Made by a program: the position numbers and the translations under genes. Below the pieces are notes generated by a model. It ran no database searches. It saw only the letters and a list, made by a program, of their open reading frames with translations, and was not told where the DNA came from. A stretch of 41,160 nt of DNA, taken from positions 1 to 41,160 of the forward strand of contig JABFRT010000019.1 in the NCBI GenBank assembly GCA_013141015.1. Reading direction: 5' to 3'. This DNA is from Hyphomicrobium sp. GTDB lineage: Bacteria > Pseudomonadota > Alphaproteobacteria > Rhizobiales > Hyphomicrobiaceae. Shown in pieces: positions 8,145 through 15,990 of this stretch. Positions within the stretch are counted from its first letter, which is position 1. Each line of letters opens with the position of its first letter.

Positions 8145-8275
8145 AGCATCCCCCTTGCCTCTGTGGACGCCGCACCACGCTGCGCGCCGTTGAAATAGCC
8201 AATCGCTCCCGCCAATTCTGCCGCGCTCGCCACATCCTTGGCCAGCTTCGCGGCGTCCTTCAAAGTCTTGGACAT
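8138..8275 (-). CDS. 45-aa small protein, N-terminal paralogue of the zinc-ribbon protein
   Basis: This small gene starts at ATG 8275 after an AGGG ribosome site, six bases beyond the stop of the 185-aa gene. Its stop TGA (8140-8138) overlaps the GTG start of the membrane protein gene (GTGCTGA). The N-terminus MSKTLKDAAKLAKD is nearly the same as that of the 185-aa neighbour (MFKTLKDAAQLAKD); 14 of the first 19 residues are identical. The rest is a short hydrophobic or amphipathic tail (LAGAIGYFNGAQ) ending in Cys. The matched position, coupling and similarity make it likely to be real. It may be a partner that competes with or assembles alongside the longer protein. Confidence 0.65.
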   Translation of the reverse strand: MSKTLKDAAKLAKDVASAAELAGAIGYFNGAQRGAASTEARGMLC

Positions 8276-8281
8276 CAAGCC

Positions 8282-8839
8282 CTATCGTTTTGGCAGCAAT
8301 ACTTGGCGAGGAGGCGCAGGCAACGCCGTTGGATTTTGCTTCAACACCAGCAGTGAATCGGACGGCGGGCGCGTGTAACCCGTCCAGTTGCAATAATCGC
8401 AGGTGATCTTTGTGCCGTTGCCATCACGAAACGCGGTCGAGCCACACTGTGATGATCCGCAGGCGCAGCTAACGAATGTCATCATGCCGGCAGCGCCGTG
8501 CCAATGACAACACGGACACGCCCAATCCTTCCAATCGAACTCATCGCTGGGTTTGGTTTCCGAGTCCGGCGAAGCCGTTCCCGATTGCGCCGGAGCAGAC
8601 GCCAGGCGCACATCAATTTCATAACCCGTCACCACGAACTTCTCACCTCGCTTGCGGCGCAACACCGCCACATAGGGTTTGCCCAACGACCCGCACATGA
8701 ACTGCATCCGTACCCGCTCGATGCCGAGTGCATCTTCCGCTCTTTGCGCAGCGTGCCCGGCTTTGCCGCCCACATAGTTGCGGCCGGCGTCCGCCAAATC
8801 CTTCGCCAACTGCGCGGCGTCTTTCAGTGTCTTGAACAC
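8282..8839 (-). CDS. 185-aa zinc-ribbon protein with amphipathic N-terminus
   Basis: The N-terminal 35 residues form an amphipathic helix (KTLKDAAQLAKDLADAG). A predicted beta-rich part follows (about 40-80), then a Ser/Pro linker and a metal-binding region with Cys at 108, 111, 125, 127, 132, 147 and 150 (CPCC, SCAC, QC, CDYC). The spacing recalls the TerY-C type of zinc ribbon, but I cannot confirm the family. It starts at GTG 8839 with GGAG eight bases upstream, 17 bases after the preceding gene. It lies in one operon with the J-domain membrane protein. A role as adaptor for that protein is inference. Confidence 0.75.
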   Translation of the reverse strand: MFKTLKDAAQLAKDLADAGRNYVGGKAGHAAQRAEDALGIERVRMQFMCGSLGKPYVAVLRRKRGEKFVVTGYEIDVRLASAPAQSGTASPDSETKPSDEFDWKDWACPCCHWHGAAGMMTFVSCACGSSQCGSTAFRDGNGTKITCDYCNWTGYTRPPSDSLLVLKQNPTALPAPPRQVLLPKR

Positions 8840-8856
8840 AGCTCGGTCTCCACGCG

Positions 8857-9903
8857 CTAGATCGTATAGTCGTCACGCCGGCTCGTCCGCGCAGGTTGCT
8901 GCTGCGAACGATGGGCATCATCGTGACCCGGGGAACGGGACAGCGTAGGAGGCGGCAGCAACGTGTCATTCAAACGTCGCTCGATGGTACGCAACTCTTC
9001 GGGTCGCGCACCGCACGGCCAGTAGGCCAGCATACCGCCGTTCTTCAGATGCACGGCCAATGCCGAACCGTGGTACACTGGATCGCTTGGTTTGATGCCC
9101 CAATAGTTGGTCAAGCGCAGATGTTTGCGCACCTCCGCCGCAGGCTCGAATGTGAAGTGCTTTATGTGCATCGTACCCGCCGGTGAATCCGCAATCATTT
9201 TGTCACCGAACCACTGGAAGAAAAATTTTATCATCATTCCATCAGGCGACAGGCGCGCGCGATACAGCACACGATCACTGCAATGAACGTACTCGTTCGA
9301 CCCGCTGCGGTCCGGGCGGTCATCGTAAAATTCCACGTTCGGTGTTTTGTACCCATAGCCAGCCAAGCGGCCATTCCTCACGTGATCATCCCAACCGCTT
9401 CTTGGCTTTCCCTCGATGAACGCGCGATGCAACTCGGCAAAGATACGGCGCAAAGACGTATGGTCGCCGGCATGTTCGCAAATCCTAAAGGTGCGACCGT
9501 CTTTCAGATGTGCCAGAATAACGTCATGCTCGATAAACAGGAGATTGCCGCTGGAAACGGCACGGCGTTCTGCGTGGCCTAGATCCAGCTCGGATTTTGA
9601 GCACCGCTCGAAGCTGTCCAGCAAGTCCGCAGGGAAGGCCAACAGCAGCTCCGGCTGGCGTTGCCGTTGCGTGCTGGTCAGGTGGAAAAAGGCGAACACA
9701 TCGTCGATGTAAGCCGCATGCGAAATCGCGCGCGACGATTCCACCACGCGGTCATGACGCGGCGCATTCGGGTTGTGACCGATGGTGACGGGTTGCGTGT
9801 TGACGTGCGGGCCAGTGATTTGGAACGTCCATTGCGGCAGCCGGAAGGCGTTGCGCTCTTTGCCGTGTACCACGGACCAGCTAACGGAGGGCAGGTCAGT
9901 CAT
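8857..9903 (-). CDS. unknown 348-aa protein, first gene of the zinc-ribbon/J-domain set
   Basis: I do not recognise this protein. I start it at ATG 9903, where GGAG precedes by nine bases; upstream residues in the frame look non-coding. It is soluble, rich in aromatic residues and histidine, with no signal peptide or membrane segment. The middle contains FFFQWFGDKM and NYWGIKPSDPVYHGSALAVH. The last 40 residues are Arg/Ser-rich and probably disordered. Because it is separated from the zinc-ribbon gene by only 17 bases, it very likely belongs to the same functional unit. Confidence 0.7.
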   Translation of the reverse strand: MTDLPSVSWSVVHGKERNAFRLPQWTFQITGPHVNTQPVTIGHNPNAPRHDRVVESSRAISHAAYIDDVFAFFHLTSTQRQRQPELLLAFPADLLDSFERCSKSELDLGHAERRAVSSGNLLFIEHDVILAHLKDGRTFRICEHAGDHTSLRRIFAELHRAFIEGKPRSGWDDHVRNGRLAGYGYKTPNVEFYDDRPDRSGSNEYVHCSDRVLYRARLSPDGMMIKFFFQWFGDKMIADSPAGTMHIKHFTFEPAAEVRKHLRLTNYWGIKPSDPVYHGSALAVHLKNGGMLAYWPCGARPEELRTIERRLNDTLLPPPTLSRSPGHDDAHRSQQQPARTSRRDDYTI

Positions 9904-9916
9904 TTCGAGCACTCCG

Positions 9917-10150
9917 CTAGGAGCAAGGCCGCACGGCAGGTAGCCCAAGGTAATCCCGGGCGTCGGACACGCCCAGCTTATCGACCTTGCGCGCCTTCTG
10001 CTGCACACTATAGCGAGGCCGCGCCAGCATCAGCCGGCTATCGGCAGCTTTTCGCCAGTCATAAAGCCGGTGATCGCTCGCATCGACACCGCCATTCCTG
10101 GTTTCCGGCTCGATGTCCCGGTCCCTGACTTTCTTGCTCGGTTTGGTCAC
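9917..10150 (-). CDS. small basic protein, unknown
   Basis: This 77-aa protein from a GTG start at 10150 is rich in Lys, Arg and Asp (TKPSKKVRDRDIEPETRNGG). It fits exactly between the 177-aa gene and the 348-aa gene, with gaps of 32 and 13 bases, as expected in an operon. No strong ribosome site is visible, so the start and even the gene are uncertain. Confidence 0.45.
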   Translation of the reverse strand: MTKPSKKVRDRDIEPETRNGGVDASDHRLYDWRKAADSRLMLARPRYSVQQKARKVDKLGVSDARDYLGLPAVRPCS

Positions 10151-10182
10151 CGTCGTGTATCCATTCAGTGCGGCCGGTCGCG

Positions 10183-10716
10183 TCAGCCTTCACGGCCACC
10201 GCGTTCATTAGCTTTGGTTCGATCGCCGGCGTGGCGCGCCAACTCCTCGCGCGCCGATGTCGCAAGCCCCGCCGTGAACCCTGGTTCGAACATGCCCTGC
10301 GTCTGTCCCACGATTTCGGCACGTGCCGCGTCGAACGTGGATTGCCAATGGCCTTCGATGCCTTCGGCACCACGCGGATGCTTTTCAATGTAGGCAGCCA
10401 GAGCCTTCTCGATGAATTCTTCCGGGCTCGACAGCATGTCACGCTTCATCAGGAGCTCGATCTTTGCCCTTGTTGTCGGGGACACAGGCACGTCATCCTC
10501 GGTGTCGGATGTGTAGAGCTTCGCCAGCCGCGCCTTGTGCCGCGTCACGTACTCAGGTGTGTCGAGGACATCCTGCTTTCCGGTCTTGCGCGCCTTCTGC
10601 AGCACACCAAGGAACTCCTCGCTGTCGCGCATGCGCTCCAGCATCCAGAGTGCCAGATCTTGATCGGAGGCATCCTTGTGGGGCATGGCGGACGAACTAT
10701 TCGGCATCTTTGTCAT
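10183..10716 (-). CDS. unknown 177-aa protein with possible RHH-like segment
   Basis: The ATG at 10716 overlaps the stop of the preceding gene by 20 bases; a second ATG at 10707 is also possible. A long upstream extension of the frame would run deep into the neighbour and is rejected. The middle (SPTTRAKIELLMKRDMLSS, then EEFIEKALAAYIEKHP) resembles a ribbon-helix-helix or small helical DNA-binding unit. The N-terminal third is helical and charged. Its place after a coupling-protein gene suggests an accessory transfer role, but this is inference. Confidence 0.65.
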   Translation of the reverse strand: MTKMPNSSSAMPHKDASDQDLALWMLERMRDSEEFLGVLQKARKTGKQDVLDTPEYVTRHKARLAKLYTSDTEDDVPVSPTTRAKIELLMKRDMLSSPEEFIEKALAAYIEKHPRGAEGIEGHWQSTFDAARAEIVGQTQGMFEPGFTAGLATSAREELARHAGDRTKANERGGREG

Positions 10717-11041
10717 CCTGCTTGCGGAGGTACCGATCGACCAGCACGTCGTCGCTTTCGAGAAGAGACGCGTCGATCCCGCCATACTTTTCGAGATAGA
10801 GTTCGACCATGATCTCAAAAAGTTCCGGCAATCCGTCGTGCTCGTCGCGATCGATGATATGGTCGACGACCGCCCGGACTTTCAGTTGCATGCGTAGAGC
10901 CATCTGTGCCAAGCGCCCGCGGCGGCGCTTGCCACGCCGATCCTTCGGCGGCTTTCCGTAGGCGCGATCCATGGGGCTCATGTTCGCGCGCGCTTTCGCC
11001 TGACGCCGGCGTTCTTCCTCCTCTCCATCGTCACCGTGCAT
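10697..11041 (-). CDS. unknown 114-aa charged helical protein
   Basis: The protein is highly charged at the N-terminus (EEEERRRQAKARA), followed by a basic stretch (KDRRGKRRRGRLAQ) and a helical acidic C-terminus (LPELFEIMVELYLEKYGG). I use ATG 11041, which has GGAG nine bases upstream and overlaps the previous stop by 11 bases; ATG 11056 is the alternative. The tail overlaps the next gene, indicating translational coupling. Its function is unknown. Confidence 0.65.
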   Translation of the reverse strand: MHGDDGEEEERRRQAKARANMSPMDRAYGKPPKDRRGKRRRGRLAQMALRMQLKVRAVVDHIIDRDEHDGLPELFEIMVELYLEKYGGIDASLLESDDVLVDRYLRKQDDKDAE

Positions 11042-11930
11042 CGGTCGCGCTCCCATTGAGCGTGAACCTAGCCGGGCTCCGGCGCCGATGCCACTGGCTC
11101 ACATCTTTCGAGTGAGGAAGACTTACCGCGCTCGGCTCCGACGGGCGTTCTGGATCTCGCCACCGCAGCAAGGCCGAACCGTTCAACAGCAGGACCAGAA
11201 TGACCGAGCCGAGCTCGATGGTGACAGCCAAGGCAACCGAGAGCCCGCGCCGTAAGCGCAACGTGTCGATACCCAGCACGTCGGCCACCGCCGCTGCTTG
11301 TGGGTCACTCTCGCCCGCACTCGACGACATGCCAACGAGCCGTGCCGAAAGCGCGGACCGTTCCATCATCAACGCTGAACGGTCGTTTGCTGCCGCCCTT
11401 TCGGATTTGAGGCGCAGAACCTCGCTACAGAACTGACGCACGGTTGCCCCAGCGACGGCGACGCAGGAATTGGACGATGTCCAATGGCGGTCCAGCATCA
11501 TGCGTGCAAGTTCGACGTCGAGCACGCCGACCGTTCGGCCATGTGGCAATTGCTCGAGCCGTGCATCGAGATCGCGCAACTGGAGCTGAGCGCTGGAACG
11601 CACATCAGCATCTGCTTGACGCGCCGCAGTTGCGGCACCACGCGTCAGGGCGGCGAATCCTATGCCGGACGCCAGCGAGAGGGCGATGACGATGCCGAGC
11701 ATCAACGATGCCCCAGCCAACTGGCCCCATGCGCGCAGCACGATGGCACGAACGACGACGACTGGGAGGACGGCTTTGGTCACGTCGGCGGCCATGCTGA
11801 GCACGGCAAGGATGCTGGCCTCCGTCGCCGTCCGACCAAGGGAGGAGAGGAACAGCGCGTTCATCGTGGCGGAGAGGGCGATGAAAAGCGCAGCCGCTAT
11901 GGCGATGCAGAGAGTAGGCAAAGAAGACAT
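11031..11930 (-). CDS. integral membrane protein next to the coupling protein
   Basis: This 299-aa protein has three predicted N-terminal membrane segments (about 5-28, 50-67, 73-97), a central soluble helical part (about 100-225, two Cys) and a fourth segment (about 228-251) before a basic tail. The ATG at 11930 has a clear GGAGA site six bases upstream. The previous gene is a VirD4-like ATPase that lacks its own membrane anchor, so this protein may supply the anchor or dock. That partnership is inference from adjacency. I do not recognise the family. Confidence 0.75.
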   Translation of the reverse strand: MSSLPTLCIAIAAALFIALSATMNALFLSSLGRTATEASILAVLSMAADVTKAVLPVVVVRAIVLRAWGQLAGASLMLGIVIALSLASGIGFAALTRGAATAARQADADVRSSAQLQLRDLDARLEQLPHGRTVGVLDVELARMMLDRHWTSSNSCVAVAGATVRQFCSEVLRLKSERAAANDRSALMMERSALSARLVGMSSSAGESDPQAAAVADVLGIDTLRLRRGLSVALAVTIELGSVILVLLLNGSALLRWRDPERPSEPSAVSLPHSKDVSQWHRRRSPARFTLNGSATDAR

Positions 11931-12002
11931 GACGATCTCCCATATGGCACCTGCCCAAGGGGATATCTTCTGTCGAATGGCTGTCCCAGCAATCAGGTCG
12001 AG

Positions 12003-12020
12003 ATCAACCTGATATCGAGT
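12003..12020 (-). promoter_or_regulatory. second copy of the 18-bp shared motif
   Basis: ATCAACCTGATATCGAGT differs at one base from 2064-2081. It lies 73 bases upstream of the membrane protein start at 11930, in the 188-base gap after the coupling-protein gene. It may mark a separate promoter or operator for the downstream genes. Confidence 0.4.
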
Positions 12021-12118
12021 ACCTGGTCGCGTGGAACCGACCGGCCACACGGAACACAGACGAACCGCATGCAGCGCAGCTGATCGATGATGCGGTAACT
12101 GGTGGTGTCCTATTGCGA

Positions 12119-13579
12119 TCATGGGTCAAACAGACCCGCGAATGGCTTATCCTCGTAGTAGACGATGCGTTGCAGAATGACCGGCGACTGGCCGGCCGCT
12201 CTCACAAGAATGCGTCGCGTTTCGCGTTCCAATATTTCTTCGAGTTCGTGCGCCGCCGCCAGCTTTTGCACGCGCAGCTCATCGCGCGACCCTGTGGCTC
12301 CGCTGAGGCGCTGCGACATCGTCGTGTCCGACTTCCGTTCCAGCAGAACACTCGTCTGGCCCAGCTTATCAGATACGTAGTCCAAGGTCGTCTTGTCAGA
12401 ATTCGACCAGAACGTCGTCACGCCGGCATTGCCGACAAATGTCTCCCAGCTTTCCTTGTACAGCCGCTTGATCTGGGTCATGTCCTGCAACACGACCCAC
12501 AACTTTACGCCGAAGCCAGCCATAAGGCCGGCCGCGACCTCGACCGATTTCATGTGGCCGAGTACCGCGAACTCGTCGAGCACCATCAGCGCCGGCATGT
12601 CCGTTTTGGCCTTCGTGCGCTCGAAAGCAATCAGCGCCAGATTGATGATGACGCGCAGCCAGCGTGCGTGCGTACCCATGCGCGTAGCGGGTAGACAGAG
12701 ATAGAGCGTCGATTTCTTTGTCTTCAAATCCGACAGGCGAAGATCACTCCCCGAAAGCACGTTCGCCATGGCGTCGCTGTCGAGAAATTCGAGTTGCGTC
12801 AATGTGGTCGAGAACACACTCTGCAGTTCCTTGTCCGCCATCTGCCCGAAGTTGATGCCGGCGGATGCGACCGTGCCGCCGAACGCCTCGCATGAGCGCA
12901 GCAGCAGAAATAGGGCGGGCCGAGAACCGCACTCCTTGCGCCGCGCAATGTCGGTCACGAGAGGATGCGTTCCGTTCAGCAGCTGCCATACGGTCAGGAG
13001 ATGTCGGTCTTCTTTCGACAAGGTCAGTGTATAGAGAATAAGGGCCTTGGTAAGGATGCGGGCACTATCCGTCCAATGCGGGTCGCGGTCGTTGGGGACA
13101 ATCAGCGCATCGGCAACCTGCCCTGCGTCGTCCTTGACGTGCTGGCTTCCCGGATCGATTTCGTCGAGTGGGTTGAAACGACCCGACGGCACGCCGCTTT
13201 CATTGAACGGGTCTAGAACGACAACCTTCTGGCCCTTTTGCCGACGCGCACGGACTGTGATGCGGGCAAGTTCGCCTTTGGGGTCGATGGCGAGAACAGA
13301 CCCGTCATAAAGCAGCAGATTCGGCACGATGAGGGACACACCCTTGCCGCCACGAGAACCGGCCACTGTCAGAATGTGCCGGTTGTCCTTGCTGCCGATG
13401 GCGCGCCCGTTGCGAAAGCCGAGGATGATGCCGCCCACCTGGCCCGATGGCATCCGGTAACCCCACATCTGCTGATTCAACTTCTCGGGATCGAGCCAAG
13501 CGGCATCGACGAGGTTGCCCTGCATGCCCGACACACCACGGCGCAGTGCCGCTTTTAGGTCTGCCTCGAAGTCGCTCAT
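12119..13579 (-). CDS. VirD4/TraG-type coupling protein (lacks N-terminal membrane domain)
   Basis: This 486-aa ATPase couples the relaxase-DNA complex to a secretion channel. Walker A GSRGGKGV is at 74-81, Walker B ALMVLDEFAVLG at about 330-341, and the family's FNPLDEI segment and conserved glutamine-rich helix (VVLQDMTQIK) are present. Typical members are 550-700 aa with two N-terminal membrane segments. Here none is visible before the Walker A box, and the length is correspondingly short. The ATG at 13579 has an AGAGG site. It heads the minus-strand block and is followed by a membrane protein gene. No other type IV secretion gene lies in the window. Confidence 0.9.
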   Translation of the reverse strand: MSDFEADLKAALRRGVSGMQGNLVDAAWLDPEKLNQQMWGYRMPSGQVGGIILGFRNGRAIGSKDNRHILTVAGSRGGKGVSLIVPNLLLYDGSVLAIDPKGELARITVRARRQKGQKVVVLDPFNESGVPSGRFNPLDEIDPGSQHVKDDAGQVADALIVPNDRDPHWTDSARILTKALILYTLTLSKEDRHLLTVWQLLNGTHPLVTDIARRKECGSRPALFLLLRSCEAFGGTVASAGINFGQMADKELQSVFSTTLTQLEFLDSDAMANVLSGSDLRLSDLKTKKSTLYLCLPATRMGTHARWLRVIINLALIAFERTKAKTDMPALMVLDEFAVLGHMKSVEVAAGLMAGFGVKLWVVLQDMTQIKRLYKESWETFVGNAGVTTFWSNSDKTTLDYVSDKLGQTSVLLERKSDTTMSQRLSGATGSRDELRVQKLAAAHELEEILERETRRILVRAAGQSPVILQRIVYYEDKPFAGLFDP

Positions 13580-14207
13580 GTCGTTGCCTCTCGTCCGCCT
13601 CTCTTGGACGCACTTTATGGAGAGCAGCGTTGCCCCAGACAGGTTCGTTGAGTCCGCAGTCCAGATGATATCAAAAACTCATTGCAAGCAAAGAGCCCAC
13701 TCTCGCGCATGCAAGAATTTCATAGTTTCATCCTAGGACTTAACGACCGCGATCCTACTTGCGTGCGAAGGCCTTGTTGCCTGGCGGTCTGCACCGTTTC
13801 ATCCAGCAGACTTCGGAGTACGTAGCGTTCGGGTAGATGGCGTCCTTCACTCAATCAACCCTCCTTGATCGTTTCTCTCAATCCGTCTTTTGCGACCCCG
13901 TAGTTTGCCGCGCTTGTCTCACAGTCGCCGCATCCATGGGGACGGGTGCGCCGCCCGCTGACGCGGCCAAGGGCGGCGAGCCCTTCAACGACAAAATGGC
14001 TGGACCCACCACGACATTGCGCTTGCGCACCCCGTGAGCAAGCCACGGGGCCCCGCGCCGGGCGGCGAAGCAAGACGCCGCCCTCAAGCACAATCTCGCG
14101 GTCCCCCAGCAATTTTCTCGTGTGACCCCGATGCGACGCTGTGAGTCTTAGGCGGCAACGAGGTCGCCAATTCCGGCCCTCGCTCAACAACCAAGAAGGG
14201 TCAGATC
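13580..14207. other. divergent intergenic region with GC-rich hairpin
   Basis: This 628-base gap separates the minus-strand coupling-protein block from the plus-strand small-gene block and must hold both promoters. I find no supported gene. A perfect 8-bp stem GGGCGGCG (14060-14067) / CGCCGCCC (14076-14083) with an 8-base loop stands about 125 bases before the first small gene, next to the palindrome GGGGCCCC (14047-14054). It could be a leader structure or attenuator; there is no T-run to call a terminator. Confidence 0.45.
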
Positions 14208-14444
14208 ATGACAACGCCATCCAACAAACCAACCCATCGCGCTTACGCTGTCACCAAACGCGGCGAAAAGAGCCGCTGGCAAGAAATCGGAGCTGCCTGG
14301 GCGCACAAAGACAACAAGGGCTTCAACCTGAAGCTCGACTATCTGCCGCTCAACGGCGCCGAACTGGTGCTGCGTGTCCCGGATGCCGCCGAAGCGGCCA
14401 CCGCCGATGAAGCAACCGCTCCTGCAAACGAAGGAGGCTTCTAA
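14208..14444 (+). CDS. 78-aa conserved small protein (W..HKD.KGFN type), copy 1
   Basis: The core WQEIGAAWAHKDNKGFNLKL is shared with the gene at 17539 (WTEVAACWPHKDGSGFNVKF), so the two are paralogues. Such proteins are common next to plasmid genes, but I know no assigned function. The start is at ATG 14208. The stop TAA overlaps the ATG of the next gene (TAATG). It is the first member of the small-gene operon. Confidence 0.8.
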   Translation: MTTPSNKPTHRAYAVTKRGEKSRWQEIGAAWAHKDNKGFNLKLDYLPLNGAELVLRVPDAAEAATADEATAPANEGGF

Positions 14445-14608
14445 TGGGAACCGCACTCAACCACAGCTGCTTCGCGGATGATCGCTACCTCCTCGTCGAC
14501 GACACCGACGAGGACGCATCCCAACTCTTGACAGTCATCTGTGATGGCGATCCGCGCAGTAATCGCGGCTTCGATTTTGACGCTTACCGCAATGGAGGCA
14601 ACCTATGA
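14444..14608 (+). CDS. 54-aa acidic small protein
   Basis: This is a very short gene (MGTALNHSCFADDRYLLVDD...) that starts in the TAATG overlap with the previous gene and ends in an ATGA overlap with the next. A GGAGG site precedes its start inside the upstream gene. It is acidic and without a recognisable domain. The tight overlaps on both sides make it credible despite its size. Confidence 0.7.
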   Translation: MGTALNHSCFADDRYLLVDDTDEDASQLLTVICDGDPRSNRGFDFDAYRNGGNL

Positions 14609-14805
14609 TCGGCACTGCTCCCCTCATCACCCTCGAAAGGCGCCGCTATGCGGCGCTGATCGAGGCTCTGAAACTCGCCCGGTATGCCATCCTGCGTACC
14701 GGCCGCCGCTTCGACTGTCCACCGCACGATCAATATTCGGTCGCGCACACCATCGATGCCGCCATCGCTGATGCCACGCGCGCAGATTGCGAGGTGCGCT
14801 CATGA
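14605..14805 (+). CDS. 66-aa small protein
   Basis: Helical (LERRRYAALIEALKLARYAI) with no recognised domain. The ATG overlaps the previous stop and the TGA overlaps the next start, both ATGA. GGAGG at 14594-14598 is a good ribosome site. Unknown function. Confidence 0.75.
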   Translation: MIGTAPLITLERRRYAALIEALKLARYAILRTGRRFDCPPHDQYSVAHTIDAAIADATRADCEVRS

Positions 14806-14996
14806 GCAAGCAACGCGAATATCTGGTCGCCATCCGTGCCCATTCGAACATGCGCATCTGGGTCGCTGCCGCCAACAAGAAATCGGCCCGCGTTAAAGCC
14901 GAAGGCATTTGGCATCACAACGACGACACCTTCGTCTGCAACGGCGGCGATATCGACAGCATTGATGTTCTCGACTCGCGCGAGGTGCGCTCATGA
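14802..14996 (+). CDS. 64-aa small protein
   Basis: The protein MSKQREYLVAIRAHSNMRIW... contains a strand-rich core and looks like a compact soluble domain. It shares the terminal sequence pattern EVRS and the GAGGTGCGCTCATGAGC junction with the previous gene's end, which suggests that the junction was duplicated. Start 14802 (ATGA overlap); an earlier in-frame ATG at 14787 is less likely. Unknown function. Confidence 0.75.
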   Translation: MSKQREYLVAIRAHSNMRIWVAAANKKSARVKAEGIWHHNDDTFVCNGGDIDSIDVLDSREVRS

Positions 14997-15319
14997 GCAT
15001 CACCACTTGTCCGACCTGCACTAACGACACGCACTGGTCGTGGATCGAAGCCTTCGACAAATTCGGCTTCTGCGATGGCGATGGACTCGTCATGACGGAA
15101 CACGTGGCCGATGCCTTGCGGGGGCATGGTTACACGGTCACGGCCGAACCCTGGGGATGTCACAACGTCACAATCACTTCGATCAAAACCAAGAAGGGCA
15201 AGGAACTCATCCCGGCCCGCACCAATCTTGGCTACGACGACCCGCTCAACTATCTGCCCAAACGCATCATCAAAATGCTCGACGAAGCATTTCCCGAGTG
15301 CGGGGAGGTGGAGCCATGA
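14993..15319 (+). CDS. 108-aa small protein
   Basis: It starts in an ATGA overlap. A Cys pair (CPTC) at residues 6-9 and further Cys could bind metal; the C-terminal half (YDDPLNYLPKRIIKMLDEAF) is helical. Unknown function. Confidence 0.75.
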   Translation: MSITTCPTCTNDTHWSWIEAFDKFGFCDGDGLVMTEHVADALRGHGYTVTAEPWGCHNVTITSIKTKKGKELIPARTNLGYDDPLNYLPKRIIKMLDEAFPECGEVEP

Positions 15320-15990
15320 TGCACTCCTGTATTATCATCGGTGCAACTCCGCGCAGCCCGCGAAGCGGGTTGCCTCCGACACCCCGCAGTATTCCGCGGC
15401 GCATCCCCAATGAGTTCTATCCGACACCGCCCGAGGCAACGCGTGCGTTGCTGTCGGTCGAACGGTTCGATGGATCAATCTGGGAACCCGCGTGCGGGGA
15501 GGGCGCCATCGCTAATGTGCTCGTGGACGCTGGCCACAAAGTGGTCGCGACCGATCTTGTCGAGTACGGCTTCGGTATCTCTGGCATCGACTTCCTGAAG
15601 GAGCTGCGTCCACGCGCCAAACACATCGTGACCAATCCGCCCTACGGGTCGGGACTGGCCGATGCGTTCGCCGAGAAGGCACTCGGCTTCGCCGCCGAGA
15701 CCGGCGGCTCGGTGGCCATGCTGCTCAACATGGCATCGCTTTCGCATCGTCGACGGACCGCATGGTGGAAAGCGAAGCCGCCGGCGCGCCTCTATGCCAT
15801 CGACGACATCGTGTGCTGGCCGTCGCACCGATACGGACCCGCGCCCGAGTATTTCACCAAGCACCGCTACATCTGGGCGGTCTGGACCCCGAACCATCGA
15901 GGCCCCTCGGCCTTCTGGTGGCTGTCCGGCGCGGAGTTCCGCGCAGCGCAGTCTTCTCACAACAACAACAAGAAACGGAGAATCACATGA
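15316..15990 (+). CDS. minimal SAM-dependent N6-adenine-type methyltransferase
   Basis: This 224-aa protein has the SAM-binding motif WEPACGEG near residues 56-63 and the catalytic NPPY motif at 107-110, the order seen in amino-methyltransferases that act on adenine in DNA. It starts at the ATG of 15316 in an ATGA overlap; the frame stays open upstream but only by shadowing the previous gene. No restriction enzyme gene lies nearby, so it is probably an orphan methylase. Plasmid methylases of this kind can protect incoming DNA from host restriction, but the site and substrate are unknown. Confidence 0.85.
   Translation: MMHSCIIIGATPRSPRSGLPPTPRSIPRRIPNEFYPTPPEATRALLSVERFDGSIWEPACGEGAIANVLVDAGHKVVATDLVEYGFGISGIDFLKELRPRAKHIVTNPPYGSGLADAFAEKALGFAAETGGSVAMLLNMASLSHRRRTAWWKAKPPARLYAIDDIVCWPSHRYGPAPEYFTKHRYIWAVWTPNHRGPSAFWWLSGAEFRAAQSSHNNNKKRRIT

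Noticed and set aside
15040-15315. Longer start for the methyltransferase
   Set aside because: The frame is open upstream only by overlapping the previous real gene. The ATGA overlap at 15316 matches the pattern of the whole operon.
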